A DNA stretch of 44,053 bases from a virus (IMGVR_UViG_3300005841_000047:1-44053); one strand, 5' to 3'; positions 23,334 through 30,548 are shown, counted from the first letter of the stretch. The notes: generated from the letters alone by a model not told the origin. Numbers and translations: made by a program.

Positions 23334-23923
23334 GGTGCTTCCGCACGGGTCCCCGGTTTGAGTTGCCAGAGATCGCCGAACATCAGACTGCCGAGCTGCT
23401 CGATCTTCTCCGCGTTGCTGGAGCTGCTCGCCATTACGTCTTTGGCCCGCTGATCTTCGGCCCATTTGATGAACAGCTCGCAGGTGTCCCGCTGGAATTT
23501 CTGGAGCGACAGGCCGTGCTCCTCGCGGTCCAGGGCCAATCTCCGGTCTTTCTGCCGCAATTGACGCAGGGCGACGAACTGATCGAAGTCTTCCCGCTTC
23601 ACCGCATCGACCTCGAACGCGGTCTGCGCGACCAGGTTCAGTTGTTCCTCGTTCAGGTTGAGCTGCGGCAGCGTCGAGAGAACGGATTTCAATTCGTCCG
23701 CGATCGTGGCCGCTTCCCGCATCTGATGTTTGAGCCGCACATCCACATGCCACCAGGACCAGAAGCCCGAGAGCGCACCCACGGAGGCGGTGATGTCCTG
23801 CTCGGCGAGCCAGGCGCGGGTGTCCGCCAGTTTGTGGCTGCGCATGTACTCGATGATCTCGGCCTGGCGCTCTTCGGGCAGCGTCTTGAGCGAGGCATCG
23901 GCGCGTGGTTTCCGTGTGCTCAT
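23330..23923 (-). CDS. Terminase small subunit (Mu gp27 / DUF3486-like)
   Basis: The 197-residue protein has an N-terminal HTH-like region (LPEERQAEIIEYMRSHKLAD followed by TRAWLAEQDI) and a long helical part with FWSWWHVDVRLKH, matching gp27-like small terminases. It directly precedes and overlaps the large subunit. It probably recognises the packaging start at the phage end. It starts immediately after the receiver gene stop. Confidence 0.82.
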   Translation of the reverse strand: MSTRKPRADASLKTLPEERQAEIIEYMRSHKLADTRAWLAEQDITASVGALSGFWSWWHVDVRLKHQMREAATIADELKSVLSTLPQLNLNEEQLNLVAQTAFEVDAVKREDFDQFVALRQLRQKDRRLALDREEHGLSLQKFQRDTCELFIKWAEDQRAKDVMASSSSNAEKIEQLGSLMFGDLWQLKPGTRAEAP

Positions 23924-24382
23924 TCATTTCGTGAGGAAATCGGTTTCTAATTCCTGCTTGGTGCGGGTGATGATCTCTGTGGCTTCGCCCAGCTTGCGCG
24001 CCGACTGGGCGTGATTGAGCAATTGATTCAGGCGGCTGACCAGGACTTGCCCGTCCTTATCATCACGGCCCTTAATGAAGTAACCGCGCGCCCCGACGTT
24101 CAGCATTCGCTCGACGAAGTCCGGTTGTGTGTATCCGGTCACAATCACCGGCGGCTGGTCGGGATGCTCGGCCAGGACGCGGCCCAAAGTGTGTTCGCGG
24201 TCCGAATCCGGCAGGGTGAGGTCGAGCAGGACCAGATCAAAGCGGGCCTGGGCCATCATGGCGAGCCCATCGACAATGGTGCCGACTTCGACCAGGTCGA
24301 ACACATCGCCCAGTGCGGACCGCAATAAGAGGCGATCCTCTTCGTCGTCGTCGATCAGCAAGATGGATGGTTTGGGGTTCAC
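23924..24382 (-). CDS. Stand-alone CheY-like response regulator receiver
   Basis: The 152-residue protein is a complete receiver domain. It has the acidic pocket D11-D12-D13, phosphoacceptor Asp54 in LVLLDLTLPDSD, Thr82 in VIVTGYT, and Lys104 in YFIKG. A helical extension of about 35 residues (ARKLGEATEIITRTKQELET) follows, with no DNA-binding output domain. The start is a GTG overlapping the upstream stop (TAGTG), and the stop touches the small terminase start. A phosphorylation switch inside a phage packaging operon is very unusual. It may intercept a host histidine kinase. Confidence 0.88.
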   Translation of the reverse strand: MNPKPSILLIDDDEEDRLLLRSALGDVFDLVEVGTIVDGLAMMAQARFDLVLLDLTLPDSDREHTLGRVLAEHPDQPPVIVTGYTQPDFVERMLNVGARGYFIKGRDDKDGQVLVSRLNQLLNHAQSARKLGEATEIITRTKQELETDFLTK

Positions 24383-24654
24383 TAGGTCTGGGTGAGGTTG
24401 AGCAGTTCGGCGGTGCCGTTATCGGTGATCTTCCAGCGCACCGGCCCGCCCATCGCCGCATTGTGCACACCCATCACCAGGCGCCGCTCCTCCAGCGCCG
24501 ACAGGCAACCTTGCATCTCACTGGTCAACGGCGGCGGCTTGATCATCATTTGCACGTGCTGGAACAGGATCTTCTCGGGCAACAAATAATTGAGTTTCCC
24601 CGCGTCACTGAGCTTGCGGAGCATCTCCAGCTTGATTTCGATTTCGCGCTCCAT
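24382..24654 (-). CDS. Small winged-helix-like phage protein
   Basis: The 90-residue protein has a helical N-terminus with MLRKLSDAGKLNYLLPEKIL, then a recognition-like helix and a wing (GPVRWKITDNGTAELLNL). The size and position between the DUF2730-like gene and terminase match a small wHTH protein found in Mu-like phages (the VpaChn25-type family). Function unknown. It overlaps the next gene by one base. Confidence 0.6.
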   Translation of the reverse strand: MEREIEIKLEMLRKLSDAGKLNYLLPEKILFQHVQMMIKPPPLTSEMQGCLSALEERRLVMGVHNAAMGGPVRWKITDNGTAELLNLTQT

Positions 24655-24656
24655 GA

Positions 24657-25022
24657 TCAGGTCCTGGTGGTTTTGTCCCGGATGACGTCAACCGCACCGC
24701 GCAGCTCCGACACAGCGGAGAGCACGTGTTGAATGTCCTTGGTGAGAACGCGGGTCTGTTCATCGGTGGCTCTGGCCGCCGCGACTCGATCAAGTTTCAC
24801 TTCGGCCTTCAGCTCGCGGATTTCCGCGCCAAGTGCCTTGACTTCGTCCTTAGTGGCGTGCTCGGCGAGGATGTTCACCGCGCGGCGCTCGGGATCGCCG
24901 TGGGCCGTTTTCCAGAACTTCAGCGCGTCCAACCCCACGCGCAGCACCATTCCACCGCCAATCACGAGCAGGCCCACGAGTGCCTGCTCCGATGTAACCT
25001 GGATGGCTTCGGCGAAGATCAT
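24657..25022 (-). CDS. Membrane-anchored coiled-coil protein (DUF2730-like)
   Basis: The 121-residue protein has one N-terminal transmembrane segment (ALVGLLVIGGGMVLRVGLDAL) followed by a coiled coil (KALGAEIRELKAEVKLDRVA). This is the layout of DUF2730 (Mu gp25) proteins next to lysis genes. ATGA overlap with the spanin-like lipoprotein gene upstream. Its role in Mu is not known. Confidence 0.68.
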   Translation of the reverse strand: MIFAEAIQVTSEQALVGLLVIGGGMVLRVGLDALKFWKTAHGDPERRAVNILAEHATKDEVKALGAEIRELKAEVKLDRVAAARATDEQTRVLTKDIQHVLSAVSELRGAVDVIRDKTTRT

Positions 25023-25297
25023 TTGGACTGTTCTTTGAGGATGGCGTCCGCCACCGCGCGGCGGTACCGCTGATAGAGCGCGTCGCTCATGAACCAGCCG
25101 TCACACGGGGCCTGGAATGTCTGGCCGGCCGGCAGCCGGGTCAGGGCTTGGTCCGCGCTGATCACTCTTGGCCCGCTGCAAGCGCTCAAGCTCATCGAGA
25201 TCAGCAGCGCCATGCTCGCCAGCCGCCACGCCGCTCCCGCGCGCGAGGTCCGCGTCGGCTTGTTTGTAGCGATCGCGATGTTGTTGCAACGGGTCAT
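25019..25297 (-). CDS. Outer-membrane lipoprotein, Rz1-like spanin subunit (candidate)
   Basis: The protein contains a lipoprotein signal, MALLISMSLSAC, with a lipobox LSAC. The mature part is about 53 residues (CSGPRVISADQALTRLPAGQ onward) with a short helical end. It overlaps the preceding TM protein in a different frame, as Rz1 genes overlap Rz. The start may be 25297 (long basic n-region) or 25213 (MALLIS). It is not proline-rich, so the spanin assignment is by architecture only. Confidence 0.6.
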   Translation of the reverse strand: MTRCNNIAIATNKPTRTSRAGAAWRLASMALLISMSLSACSGPRVISADQALTRLPAGQTFQAPCDGWFMSDALYQRYRRAVADAILKEQSK

Positions 25298-25379
25298 CAG
25301 CTTTTGCAGCGCGGCGTTTGATCCACCAAACCAAGAGCGGCACGAGAGCGGCGAGCAGCGCAATGATCCCGGTGGCCAT
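25101..25379 (-). CDS. Inner-membrane spanin Rz-like protein (candidate)
   Basis: The 92-residue protein has an N-terminal TM segment (IIALLAALVPLLVWWI) with basic residues behind it, then a charged helix (QQHRDRYKQADADLARG). The lipoprotein gene overlaps its 3' part in another frame, giving the Rz/Rz1 pattern. Its ATG comes 2 bases after a palindromic element, without a ribosome site. The periplasmic helix is short for Rz. Confidence 0.55.
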   Translation of the reverse strand: MATGIIALLAALVPLLVWWIKRRAAKADDPLQQHRDRYKQADADLARGSGVAAGEHGAADLDELERLQRAKSDQRGPSPDPAAGRPDIPGPV

Positions 25380-25381
25380 TA

Positions 25382-25464
25382 GACACGGATTTCACGGATG
25401 AACATGGATGACAGGCAGGATGCCTGTCCCACTCTGGTCGGTGATAATCTGTGGAATCCGTGTC
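25382..25464. repeat. Composite palindromic intercistronic element, copy 2 (complete)
   Basis: 83 bp with terminal inverted repeats (GACACGGATTTCACGGATG against GTGGAATCCGTGTC), an inner palindrome GACAGGCAGGATGCCTGTC, and GTCGGTGATAATCTG. It lies exactly between the holin-like stop (25465-25467) and the spanin-like start codon (25377-25379), with only 2 extra bases. Confidence 0.9.
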
Positions 25465-25818
25465 TCACTTTTTTTGAGGCGGCTTGAGCGCCGGCAGTTT
25501 GATTGAGCCGAGCAAGTCCAAACCGATCGAGAGCCATTTGTAGATCGGGCCGGCCTCGAACTTGAGCACCGCCACGTCATCGTCCGGGTTGGGCGTTTGC
25601 TTGGTGTACCACTCGATGGCGAGCATGATTGGCTTGAGCAAAATGCGGAGGCTGCCGACGGCCAGGAGTACGGTGGCAAGCCAAGGATATTGCGTGACCA
25701 GGCCGATGATGAAACCGGTGAGCCCTTCCGGGGTTGCTGATGGAGGGTTGATGGTTGATGGATCTACGGCGTCCTGAGACAGGGCGCTGCCAAACACCAA
25801 ACACCAAACACCAAACAT
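25465..25818 (-). CDS. Holin-like membrane protein with repeat-encoded N-terminus
   Basis: The 117-residue product has a first hydrophobic segment (MFGVWCLVFGSALSQ) encoded by GTTTGGT heptamers, a TM segment (GFIIGLVTQYPWLATVLLAV) and a third hydrophobic region near the C-terminus (GPIYKWLSIGLDLLG). A second array (CCATCAA units) encodes STINPPSATP. It lies upstream of the spanin-like pair, so a holin or related membrane protein is plausible. The real protein may start later, since the first 30 residues are repeat-derived. Confidence 0.55.
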   Translation of the reverse strand: MFGVWCLVFGSALSQDAVDPSTINPPSATPEGLTGFIIGLVTQYPWLATVLLAVGSLRILLKPIMLAIEWYTKQTPNPDDDVAVLKFEAGPIYKWLSIGLDLLGSIKLPALKPPQKK

Positions 25819-25858
25819 CAAGAGGAATCGAAAATCGAAAATCGAAAATCTGAAATTG
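25746..25858. repeat. Three heptamer families around one start codon
   Basis: GGTTGAT units (25746-25760), CAAACAC x4 (25791-25818, including the start codon) and CGAAAAT x3 with variants (25829-25858) follow each other. The first two are translated in the holin-like gene. Confidence 0.85.
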
Positions 25859-26037
25859 AGAAGGCCGGGACAGACTAGGAGGTTAACCCGCGACCGCTGA
25901 GCAGAGCAGCACGGGACGGAGGCGTCCATCCCGGCCAAAGGACCTGGCCGGAGTCTAATAGTATGGGTCACCGTCGGCCGGCCGGAAGGAGATACTCTGC
26001 TCATGCACGTGTTTTCGCACGAGCAGGGGGCAAACGC
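25859..26037. promoter_or_regulatory. Non-coding gap with hairpin and box shared with 32490-32540
   Basis: This 179-bp gap lies after an HTH gene. On the minus strand it has a stem-loop at 25997-26026 (CTGCTCGTGC pairing with GCATGAGCAG with one wobble) without a U-run. A box with ACGGTG, CATAC and GACTCCGGCCAGG follows (25930-25975) and is also present near 32487-32528. It may hold a promoter or terminator for the lysis/packaging block, or just host-type repeats. Confidence 0.4.
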
Positions 26038-26301
26038 CTAATGCTGGGTTGGCTCTATAGGGTCCATTGAGAAATTTTTTTTGAGGAACCGTTCGTATTC
26101 TTCCATGGGGATGCGCCAGAACTTCCGCTCGTTGGTGCCGACGTTGATGGCGAGAAGCTTTCCTTCGTCGATCAGGTTGCGCACGTGCTGCTCGGTGATT
26201 CGCAGTTTCTCAGCCACCTCGGAAACGTATAGGGTGCTGCGCCCGGCGAAGAGCAGGGCGCCAAACTCTTGTTGTGTGGTTTGCTCGATGTGGTTGCTCA
26301 T
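26038..26301 (-). CDS. Excisionase/MerR-type HTH protein
   Basis: The 87-residue protein has a clear winged HTH of the excisionase type: LYVSEVAEKLRITEQHVRNL followed by IDEGKLLAINVGTNERKFWR and EEYERFL. It has a GGAGG ribosome site. Placed between the gpF-like gene and the lysis block and followed by a 179-bp non-coding gap, it may activate late transcription, the role of Mor/C in Mu; neither of those was recognised here. Confidence 0.72.
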   Translation of the reverse strand: MSNHIEQTTQQEFGALLFAGRSTLYVSEVAEKLRITEQHVRNLIDEGKLLAINVGTNERKFWRIPMEEYERFLKKNFSMDPIEPTQH

Positions 26302-26325
26302 GCTCGCCTCCGTTTTGGGGTTGGG

Positions 26326-26517
26326 TCATTCCTCGAAAAATTTCAGCGGCTTCAGCCGCGCGATCACTTCGCCTTTGTCCATCACCACGACGTTGCCTTC
26401 CGCATCGATGGCAGGCGTGTCGCCGATCAGCCCGGCGTAACGGCCGGCCGTCTCGCGGTCGTAGCCTTGGCTCATGATCTCAGCCACCAATTCTTTGAAT
26501 GCTTCCAGGTCCATCAT
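26326..26517 (-). CDS. Small acidic protein
   Basis: The 63-residue protein (MMDLEAFKELVAEIMSQGYD and a hairpin GNVVVMDKGEVIARLKPL) is coupled to the preceding stop by ATGA overlap. No family recognised. Its position next to the metallopeptidase-like head protein suggests a partner or an immunity-like role, which is a guess. Confidence 0.55.
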   Translation of the reverse strand: MMDLEAFKELVAEIMSQGYDRETAGRYAGLIGDTPAIDAEGNVVVMDKGEVIARLKPLKFFEE

Positions 26518-27989
26518 AACCACCCCAGTTTGGTAAACAGTTTGTCGATTGCCTGCGCGATCGGCGCGAAGTCTTCCGGCGTCCACTGCTCAAATTCGGC
26601 CTTCGCCAACCGCGCTTTCAGTTGCGTCTTCAACGGCTCGCTGTGAGAGCGCTCGGTAATGTATTGGCTGTACGCCCGAGCCCAGATTTCTTTGTCGCTC
26701 AACAAATAATTCTGAATGTGATCGCGGATGTCCCAAGAGGTTGTGGCTGCCATCTTCGCTTGCAATCCAGCAATCGCCTGGGTCTGTCTGGCCGCGTCCA
26801 GGACTTCCTTGAGTTCACCTGTTTGGCTGGCGTACGCCCCCTTTGATCCGATGCCTTCGAGGTCCAGAAAATGCCCGGACTCATGCACGGTGGTCAGCGC
26901 CGGCCAGTCTCCGCTGGTGCGCACGCCGATGTGGTTGGCGGTTGATTTTCCGTCCGGGCCAATGTTCCGCTGAAAATAGCCGTAGCTCGATTTCTTGCTG
27001 CTGCGCAGCGGTATCTTCGGCAGGTTCCCATCATCATGCACCTCATCCATCGCCGCGATGCCGACTTGCACCTGTGTCCGCAGGTTTCCTTTCACCTTGA
27101 GATCAAGCGCGGCTGATACCGGGTTGGTCCGCTCTGTGGGCTTGGGTGCCTCAACGGTTGCCTCTTCGCCCTGGCCCTTCCAGCGCATCGTGTCGCCTTC
27201 GAGCACGAGCTGGTCCCCGAACGCGGCTTTCCATTTCTCAATCAGCTCCGGCTCGATACCGTCGGTGCTCGCCTTCAGATTGTCGTTGAAATCTTCCGGC
27301 GCCGGTGGCGTGACGGCCTCGCCGGGTTTGAGCAGCCCCAATGATTCAGTCTCGTCGCGGTCCGCGTCCTCGACATCATGGCCGCAGCCCCAACCCCACG
27401 GACCCCAGGGCACGCCGAAGTCTTGATTGATGGCCTTCCAGATCGAACTGGTTTTCAGAAACACTTTATCCTCGAACTGGGCGTGCCAATCCCGCGGTTC
27501 CTTCACGTCTATCACGCGGAGGAAGCGTTGCGCCGGGTAAGCGTCCAACACATCCGGGTCGAGCCCCTGTTTGCGATATCCGTAACTTTGGGCCTGCTTG
27601 ACCTGGGTGTTGAAGATCAGTTCAAGCCGTTTCTGCGAGGTAATATCTTTCAGGCCGCCGCGGTCATCGGGCGGGACCAGGTCAGCCATGCCTTCCTTGA
27701 TCGCGAACTCGCGCATGAGTTCGACGAAGCGCGCGCGGCCGCCGATCTTGAGAGCAGTCTCGCCGTTCGGCAGAGTCTCGCGATTGCCCGCAAGGAAATC
27801 GTTGATCCCGTCCATGCCGCGTTGGAGGAAGCGGCCGTTCTCGATGCGCGATGAAAAGAACGCGCGCTCGAGCAATGCCGTGGGCACGTCTGCCCATTCG
27901 CTGGAGCTGAGCGGGGCGGTGATGATGGTCTTGCTCCCGAGTTTGTCGCGGGCTTCTTCGAAGGGCAAAGGTTGGACGAAAACGCTCAC
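26514..27989 (-). CDS. Mu gpF-like head protein with C-terminal zinc metallopeptidase domain
   Basis: From the GTG at 27989 (GTGA overlap) the protein is 491 residues. Residues about 119-220 match the gpF/SPP1 gp7 pattern: RLELIFNTQ, LDPDVLDAYPAQRFLRV, RDWHAQFEDKVF and WGPWGWGCGHDVEDADRDE. The C-terminal part has a zincin signature, HESGH at 369-373 with a likely third ligand Glu434 in KEIWARAYSQY. gpF-like proteins fused to effector enzymes are known. Here the gene lies upstream of the lysis block, not after the portal. A shorter protein with the same gpF-like motif is encoded at 40352-40999 on the other strand. Confidence 0.78.
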   Translation of the reverse strand: MSVFVQPLPFEEARDKLGSKTIITAPLSSSEWADVPTALLERAFFSSRIENGRFLQRGMDGINDFLAGNRETLPNGETALKIGGRARFVELMREFAIKEGMADLVPPDDRGGLKDITSQKRLELIFNTQVKQAQSYGYRKQGLDPDVLDAYPAQRFLRVIDVKEPRDWHAQFEDKVFLKTSSIWKAINQDFGVPWGPWGWGCGHDVEDADRDETESLGLLKPGEAVTPPAPEDFNDNLKASTDGIEPELIEKWKAAFGDQLVLEGDTMRWKGQGEEATVEAPKPTERTNPVSAALDLKVKGNLRTQVQVGIAAMDEVHDDGNLPKIPLRSSKKSSYGYFQRNIGPDGKSTANHIGVRTSGDWPALTTVHESGHFLDLEGIGSKGAYASQTGELKEVLDAARQTQAIAGLQAKMAATTSWDIRDHIQNYLLSDKEIWARAYSQYITERSHSEPLKTQLKARLAKAEFEQWTPEDFAPIAQAIDKLFTKLGWL

Positions 27990-28537
27990 TGTTGGTTGTC
28001 GGTTGCGGGTGGTGGGTTGTCCGTTGTTAGTGGCACGGGCGTCTCCGCCCGTGTGTTCATCTGAATCGCGTCGCACCGGGCGAGAGCTTCCGTTTGCTCG
28101 GCTTCTGAGCGCATGTATTTCGCCGCTGCCCGGAGGTGCCAGTCGCAATTGAGGCCGAACTCGACGGTGCAACGCTTGCCGTCTTTCATCGTGCGCACTG
28201 TGATCTCGCCACAATCCATGCAGATGGATACGTGGTGCTCCTCCTGGAAGCCGGGGCCACTGCCTCGCATGCCACTGATCGTCTCGGCGCGATGATGCTT
28301 GCAAGCGGACGGGCTGATCATCTTTTGATTGAACCAGTCCGCAGGCTGGCCGACTTGCAACGCAAAGCCTGTGGCATAGAGATCAGTCACTGGCCCGACA
28401 CTTTCAACGTACACCTGGGCAGCATGCCGAGGGGCGTCAGCGGCGATGATGTGATGACTGCGCTGCCCGCGCCAGTTTGCCACGACGCGATAGAGCCGCT
28501 TGCCCATTAGATCGAGAGGTTTCCAGACGATGTTCAT
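27986..28537 (-). CDS. Hypothetical protein with a possible metal site
   Basis: The 183-residue protein has a beta-rich N-terminus (MGKRLYRVVANWRGQRSHHI), a Cys/His cluster (CKHHRAE, CMDCGE) and a helical region with HLRAAAKYMRSEAEQTE. The C-terminal 20 residues (PLTTDNPPPATDNQQ) are encoded by heptamers of the ACAACCC type. It overlaps the next gene (GTGA). Function unknown. Confidence 0.55.
   Translation of the reverse strand: MNIVWKPLDLMGKRLYRVVANWRGQRSHHIIAADAPRHAAQVYVESVGPVTDLYATGFALQVGQPADWFNQKMISPSACKHHRAETISGMRGSGPGFQEEHHVSICMDCGEITVRTMKDGKRCTVEFGLNCDWHLRAAAKYMRSEAEQTEALARCDAIQMNTRAETPVPLTTDNPPPATDNQQ
28000..28025. repeat. Degenerate heptamer array of the GGTTGYC type
   Basis: Units such as GGTTGTC, GGTTGCG, GGTGGTG, GGTTGTC encode the C-terminus of the minus-strand gene that ends at 27986. 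Confidence 0.65.
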
Positions 28538-28912
28538 TTAATCCGTGGTCAGAATTCCGTTGCCGCTCCGCACCTTCTGCCGGCGATAGAACACCTTGTC
28601 GGCTTCGAGTATCCGGGCGGTCATGTAGTCAGCCTGGCTCTTCATCCAGTTGCGCCAGTGGTTGTACTCCTCGACCATCATTTCTTCGACCAGCTTGTAC
28701 CCGCGTTGGCCGCCGGCCACGCGTCCCTTGCTTGCGGCCGCCATGGCGCGCAGCCAGCGTTTGTTCGAGTCGTTCACTGAATGCTTGGCGTGCTGCAATA
28801 TTTCGGCCGCTGTCATCCAGTCCATGCCCGCCAGCATGCGCACCAGCCACTCGACGTTCGGATCGTCCGGGGCAACGGTGAATAGCTCGGGTTGCTGATT
28901 GGCTGCGGTCAT
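28538..28912 (-). CDS. Hypothetical helical protein
   Basis: The 124-residue protein starts MTAANQQPELF at an ATGA overlap with the J-domain gene. It has an HTH-like segment (MTAAEILQHAKHSVNDSNKR and WLRAMAAASKG), then a charged helical part with YNHWRNWMKSQADYMTARI. DNA binding is possible. No family recognised. Confidence 0.6.
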   Translation of the reverse strand: MTAANQQPELFTVAPDDPNVEWLVRMLAGMDWMTAAEILQHAKHSVNDSNKRWLRAMAAASKGRVAGGQRGYKLVEEMMVEEYNHWRNWMKSQADYMTARILEADKVFYRRQKVRSGNGILTTD

Positions 28913-29562
28913 AATGGCCCGACCGGCTCGGTCTTGAACCGGGCCAGCGCCTGGTCGTAGGCCAGCTTGAGCCGGACCCACGATTCATGGTCACCGCCCT
29001 TGTCCGGGTGCGCGACTTTCGCCAGCTTGTTGAATGCAGTCTCGATTTCCTTCTGCCCGGCGTCGGGGTCCACTTTCAGAATGTCCCACCACGCACCGCC
29101 GCCGGTCCGCTCAGGAATTGCAAGGTAGCCTCTGAACGATTGTTCGATGTTTGTGCAACCCCACCTTTCTCTGGCGCGCTGCGCTTCGATGTCCTTCCCG
29201 ATCGCATACAAATTCCAGGACACCTTGACCCAACGATCGCAGGTGAGGACCACGTGACGCTCGACCTTCTTTCCCGACTGGACGAAGTCCAGTTTGAAAT
29301 AGACCGCGGCGGCCGGGTCCTTTGGTTCAGGCCCATCGATTCGACCGGAGCCGGATTTCTTGAACGGCACATTGATCGAGATGATCACTCGGTCATCGAG
29401 TTCCTCGTGGTGGCGATTGTTCAGCCGGTTGATCTCGGCCAAAACGAAGCCGATTGAAAACGGCAGAGTTTTCGGCGCGAACTGCGGCACGCCTCGTTCC
29501 TGCGGAGCGCGCCGCGCCACGTTGTCTGGCCAGCAAAGAGGATGTCGTGTGATCTCGCCCAT
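28909..29562 (-). CDS. J-domain protein
   Basis: The 217-residue protein ends in a J domain: WWDILKVDPDAGQKEIETAF, then KLAKVAHPDKGGDHES with the HPD motif at 185-187, and a closing helix. J domains stimulate Hsp70 (DnaK) ATPase. The N-terminal 150 residues (WPDNVARR, then a strand-rich region ending CDRWVKVSWNLYAIG) belong to a phage/mobile-element type of J protein. It may recruit host DnaK for replication or transposition complexes. The last residues (KTEPVGPL) are encoded by the GACCxAGCCGGTCGGGCC repeat. Confidence 0.82.
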   Translation of the reverse strand: MGEITRHPLCWPDNVARRAPQERGVPQFAPKTLPFSIGFVLAEINRLNNRHHEELDDRVIISINVPFKKSGSGRIDGPEPKDPAAAVYFKLDFVQSGKKVERHVVLTCDRWVKVSWNLYAIGKDIEAQRARERWGCTNIEQSFRGYLAIPERTGGGAWWDILKVDPDAGQKEIETAFNKLAKVAHPDKGGDHESWVRLKLAYDQALARFKTEPVGPL

Positions 29563-29567
29563 GGGGT

Positions 29568-29753
29568 TCAGAATTTCAGCCGCTCACCGTAGCGCTCGAT
29601 CATCCGATCGATGGCCTCGCGTTGCTTGGGCGTGAAGACATGGCGCCTCGGGAGGTTGCTCTCCAGAAAGTCCGCTTCCCAATCGCTGACCTCGAAGTCC
29701 GCCATGTCCAGGGCGTTCAAGAATGCGACTCGGTCGGCGTCGGTGTAGGGCAT
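29568..29753 (-). CDS. Small hypothetical protein
   Basis: The 61-residue protein (MPYTDADRVAFLNALDMADF with a C-terminal FTPKQREAIDRMIERYGERL) looks like a short helical protein. It ends LKF-stop, with the same 15 bp over the stop (GCTGAAATTCTGAAC) as the gene just upstream. Function unknown. Confidence 0.55.
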   Translation of the reverse strand: MPYTDADRVAFLNALDMADFEVSDWEADFLESNLPRRHVFTPKQREAIDRMIERYGERLKF

Positions 29754-29756
29754 AGT

Positions 29757-29972
29757 TCAGAATTTCAGCTTTCCACTGTTGTGCGCCCTCGCGACAGCCG
29801 CGAACATGGCCACCAGAGCGCGTTTGGTTTTCTTGCTCATCGCGTGCCATTCGCGTTGCTTGATGTGCACTTCAAAGCGGGCCTGGCGGAAGGCTCTGTC
29901 GTCGAGCGCTGCCTGGTCACTCTTCAGTGAGGTCCTCTGTTCCCTCTGTTTGCTCCTGTTCATTTTTTTCAT
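29757..29972 (-). CDS. Small basic protein
   Basis: The 71-residue basic protein (MKKMNRSKQREQRTSLKSDQ and a helical C-terminal half with KKTKRALVAMFAAVARAHNS) may bind nucleic acid. An internal ATG at 29963 is an alternative start. The 5' end contains AACAGAGG-type direct repeats that are translated. Function unknown. Confidence 0.5.
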   Translation of the reverse strand: MKKMNRSKQREQRTSLKSDQAALDDRAFRQARFEVHIKQREWHAMSKKTKRALVAMFAAVARAHNSGKLKF

Positions 29973-29974
29973 GT

Positions 29975-29999
29975 TGGTGGCCCGACCGGCTAGGTCTCA
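29975..29999 (-). repeat. GACCTAGCCGGTCGGGCC-type intercistronic element, copy 1
   Basis: On the minus strand, GACCTAGCCGGTCGGGCCAC plus CA follows the stop codon TGA of the upstream gene directly and fills the gap to the next start. A further exact copy is at 31858-31882, and a translated copy at 28914-28932. Confidence 0.85.
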
Positions 30000-30548
30000 A
30001 AAAGGCGCGTTGGCCGGGTCCAGTTGAAGCTTCCGCCGCCGCCGGCTTTCGAGCGTGACCCGGAGCTGCCTGAGCTGCCCGATCTCCAGGTCTTCCCAAA
30101 ACGGCGAGGTGTAATCATCGGGGAATTTGCCTTTGCAGACCTGATCGATGTATGCGAACGGCGCCATCCGTTTGATCCCGACGATCAGCACGCGTCGCTC
30201 GTCCCGGCCGGGATCTTCCCAATTCATGATTGCGTCCAGGTCGTTGGGCTCGATCAATAGCTTGAACAAGGTGAACACGCGCGAGCACTCGCGCCTGGGC
30301 TCCAGATCGATATGGCCTTTGTCCCGGCCGATGGCGTGAATGTGGCAGCCGTGCCGCAGATCATCGGCAGTGACACTGCGGTGGTTCTGCCGCGCGCGAG
30401 TCTCCGCGCACTGCCACACGGCGACGTGATGTTTGCTGGTGTCGCGCTGGGCATCAGGCGCGACGCGGCCTTTTAGGAAACGCCAGTCGTTGACGTGACA
30501 GACGCGGGACCAAAGGCGCCAGTAGTAGGTTGCTTGTTTTTCGGTCAT
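29997..30548 (-). CDS. Hypothetical middle-region protein
   Basis: The 183-residue protein starts MTEKQATYYWRLWSRVCHVN and has VTADDLRHGCHIHAIGRDKG in the centre and a helical end (EIGQLRQLRVTLESRRRRK). It seems conserved in character (Trp-, His- and Cys-containing alpha-helical protein) but no family was recognised. A GemA/gp16-type regulator was considered from the C-terminal pattern and the position, without support elsewhere. Confidence 0.6.
   Translation of the reverse strand: MTEKQATYYWRLWSRVCHVNDWRFLKGRVAPDAQRDTSKHHVAVWQCAETRARQNHRSVTADDLRHGCHIHAIGRDKGHIDLEPRRECSRVFTLFKLLIEPNDLDAIMNWEDPGRDERRVLIVGIKRMAPFAYIDQVCKGKFPDDYTSPFWEDLEIGQLRQLRVTLESRRRRKLQLDPANAPF

Noticed and set aside
21693-23453. 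Long plus-strand open frame of 586 codons opposite the large terminase
   Set aside because: It is antisense to a well-supported terminase with all motifs, has low-complexity His/Val/Ala-rich composition typical of GC-rich shadow frames, and lacks any recognisable domain.
23333-23927. Upstream extension of the large terminase to 726 residues
   Set aside because: The extra residues overlap the entire small terminase gene in another frame, and the ATG at 23333 forms the usual ATGA coupling.
29997-30548. Assignment as GemA/gp16 regulator
   Set aside because: Only the C-terminal LRQLRVTLE pattern and position suggest it; the characteristic N-terminal sequence of GemA proteins was not seen.
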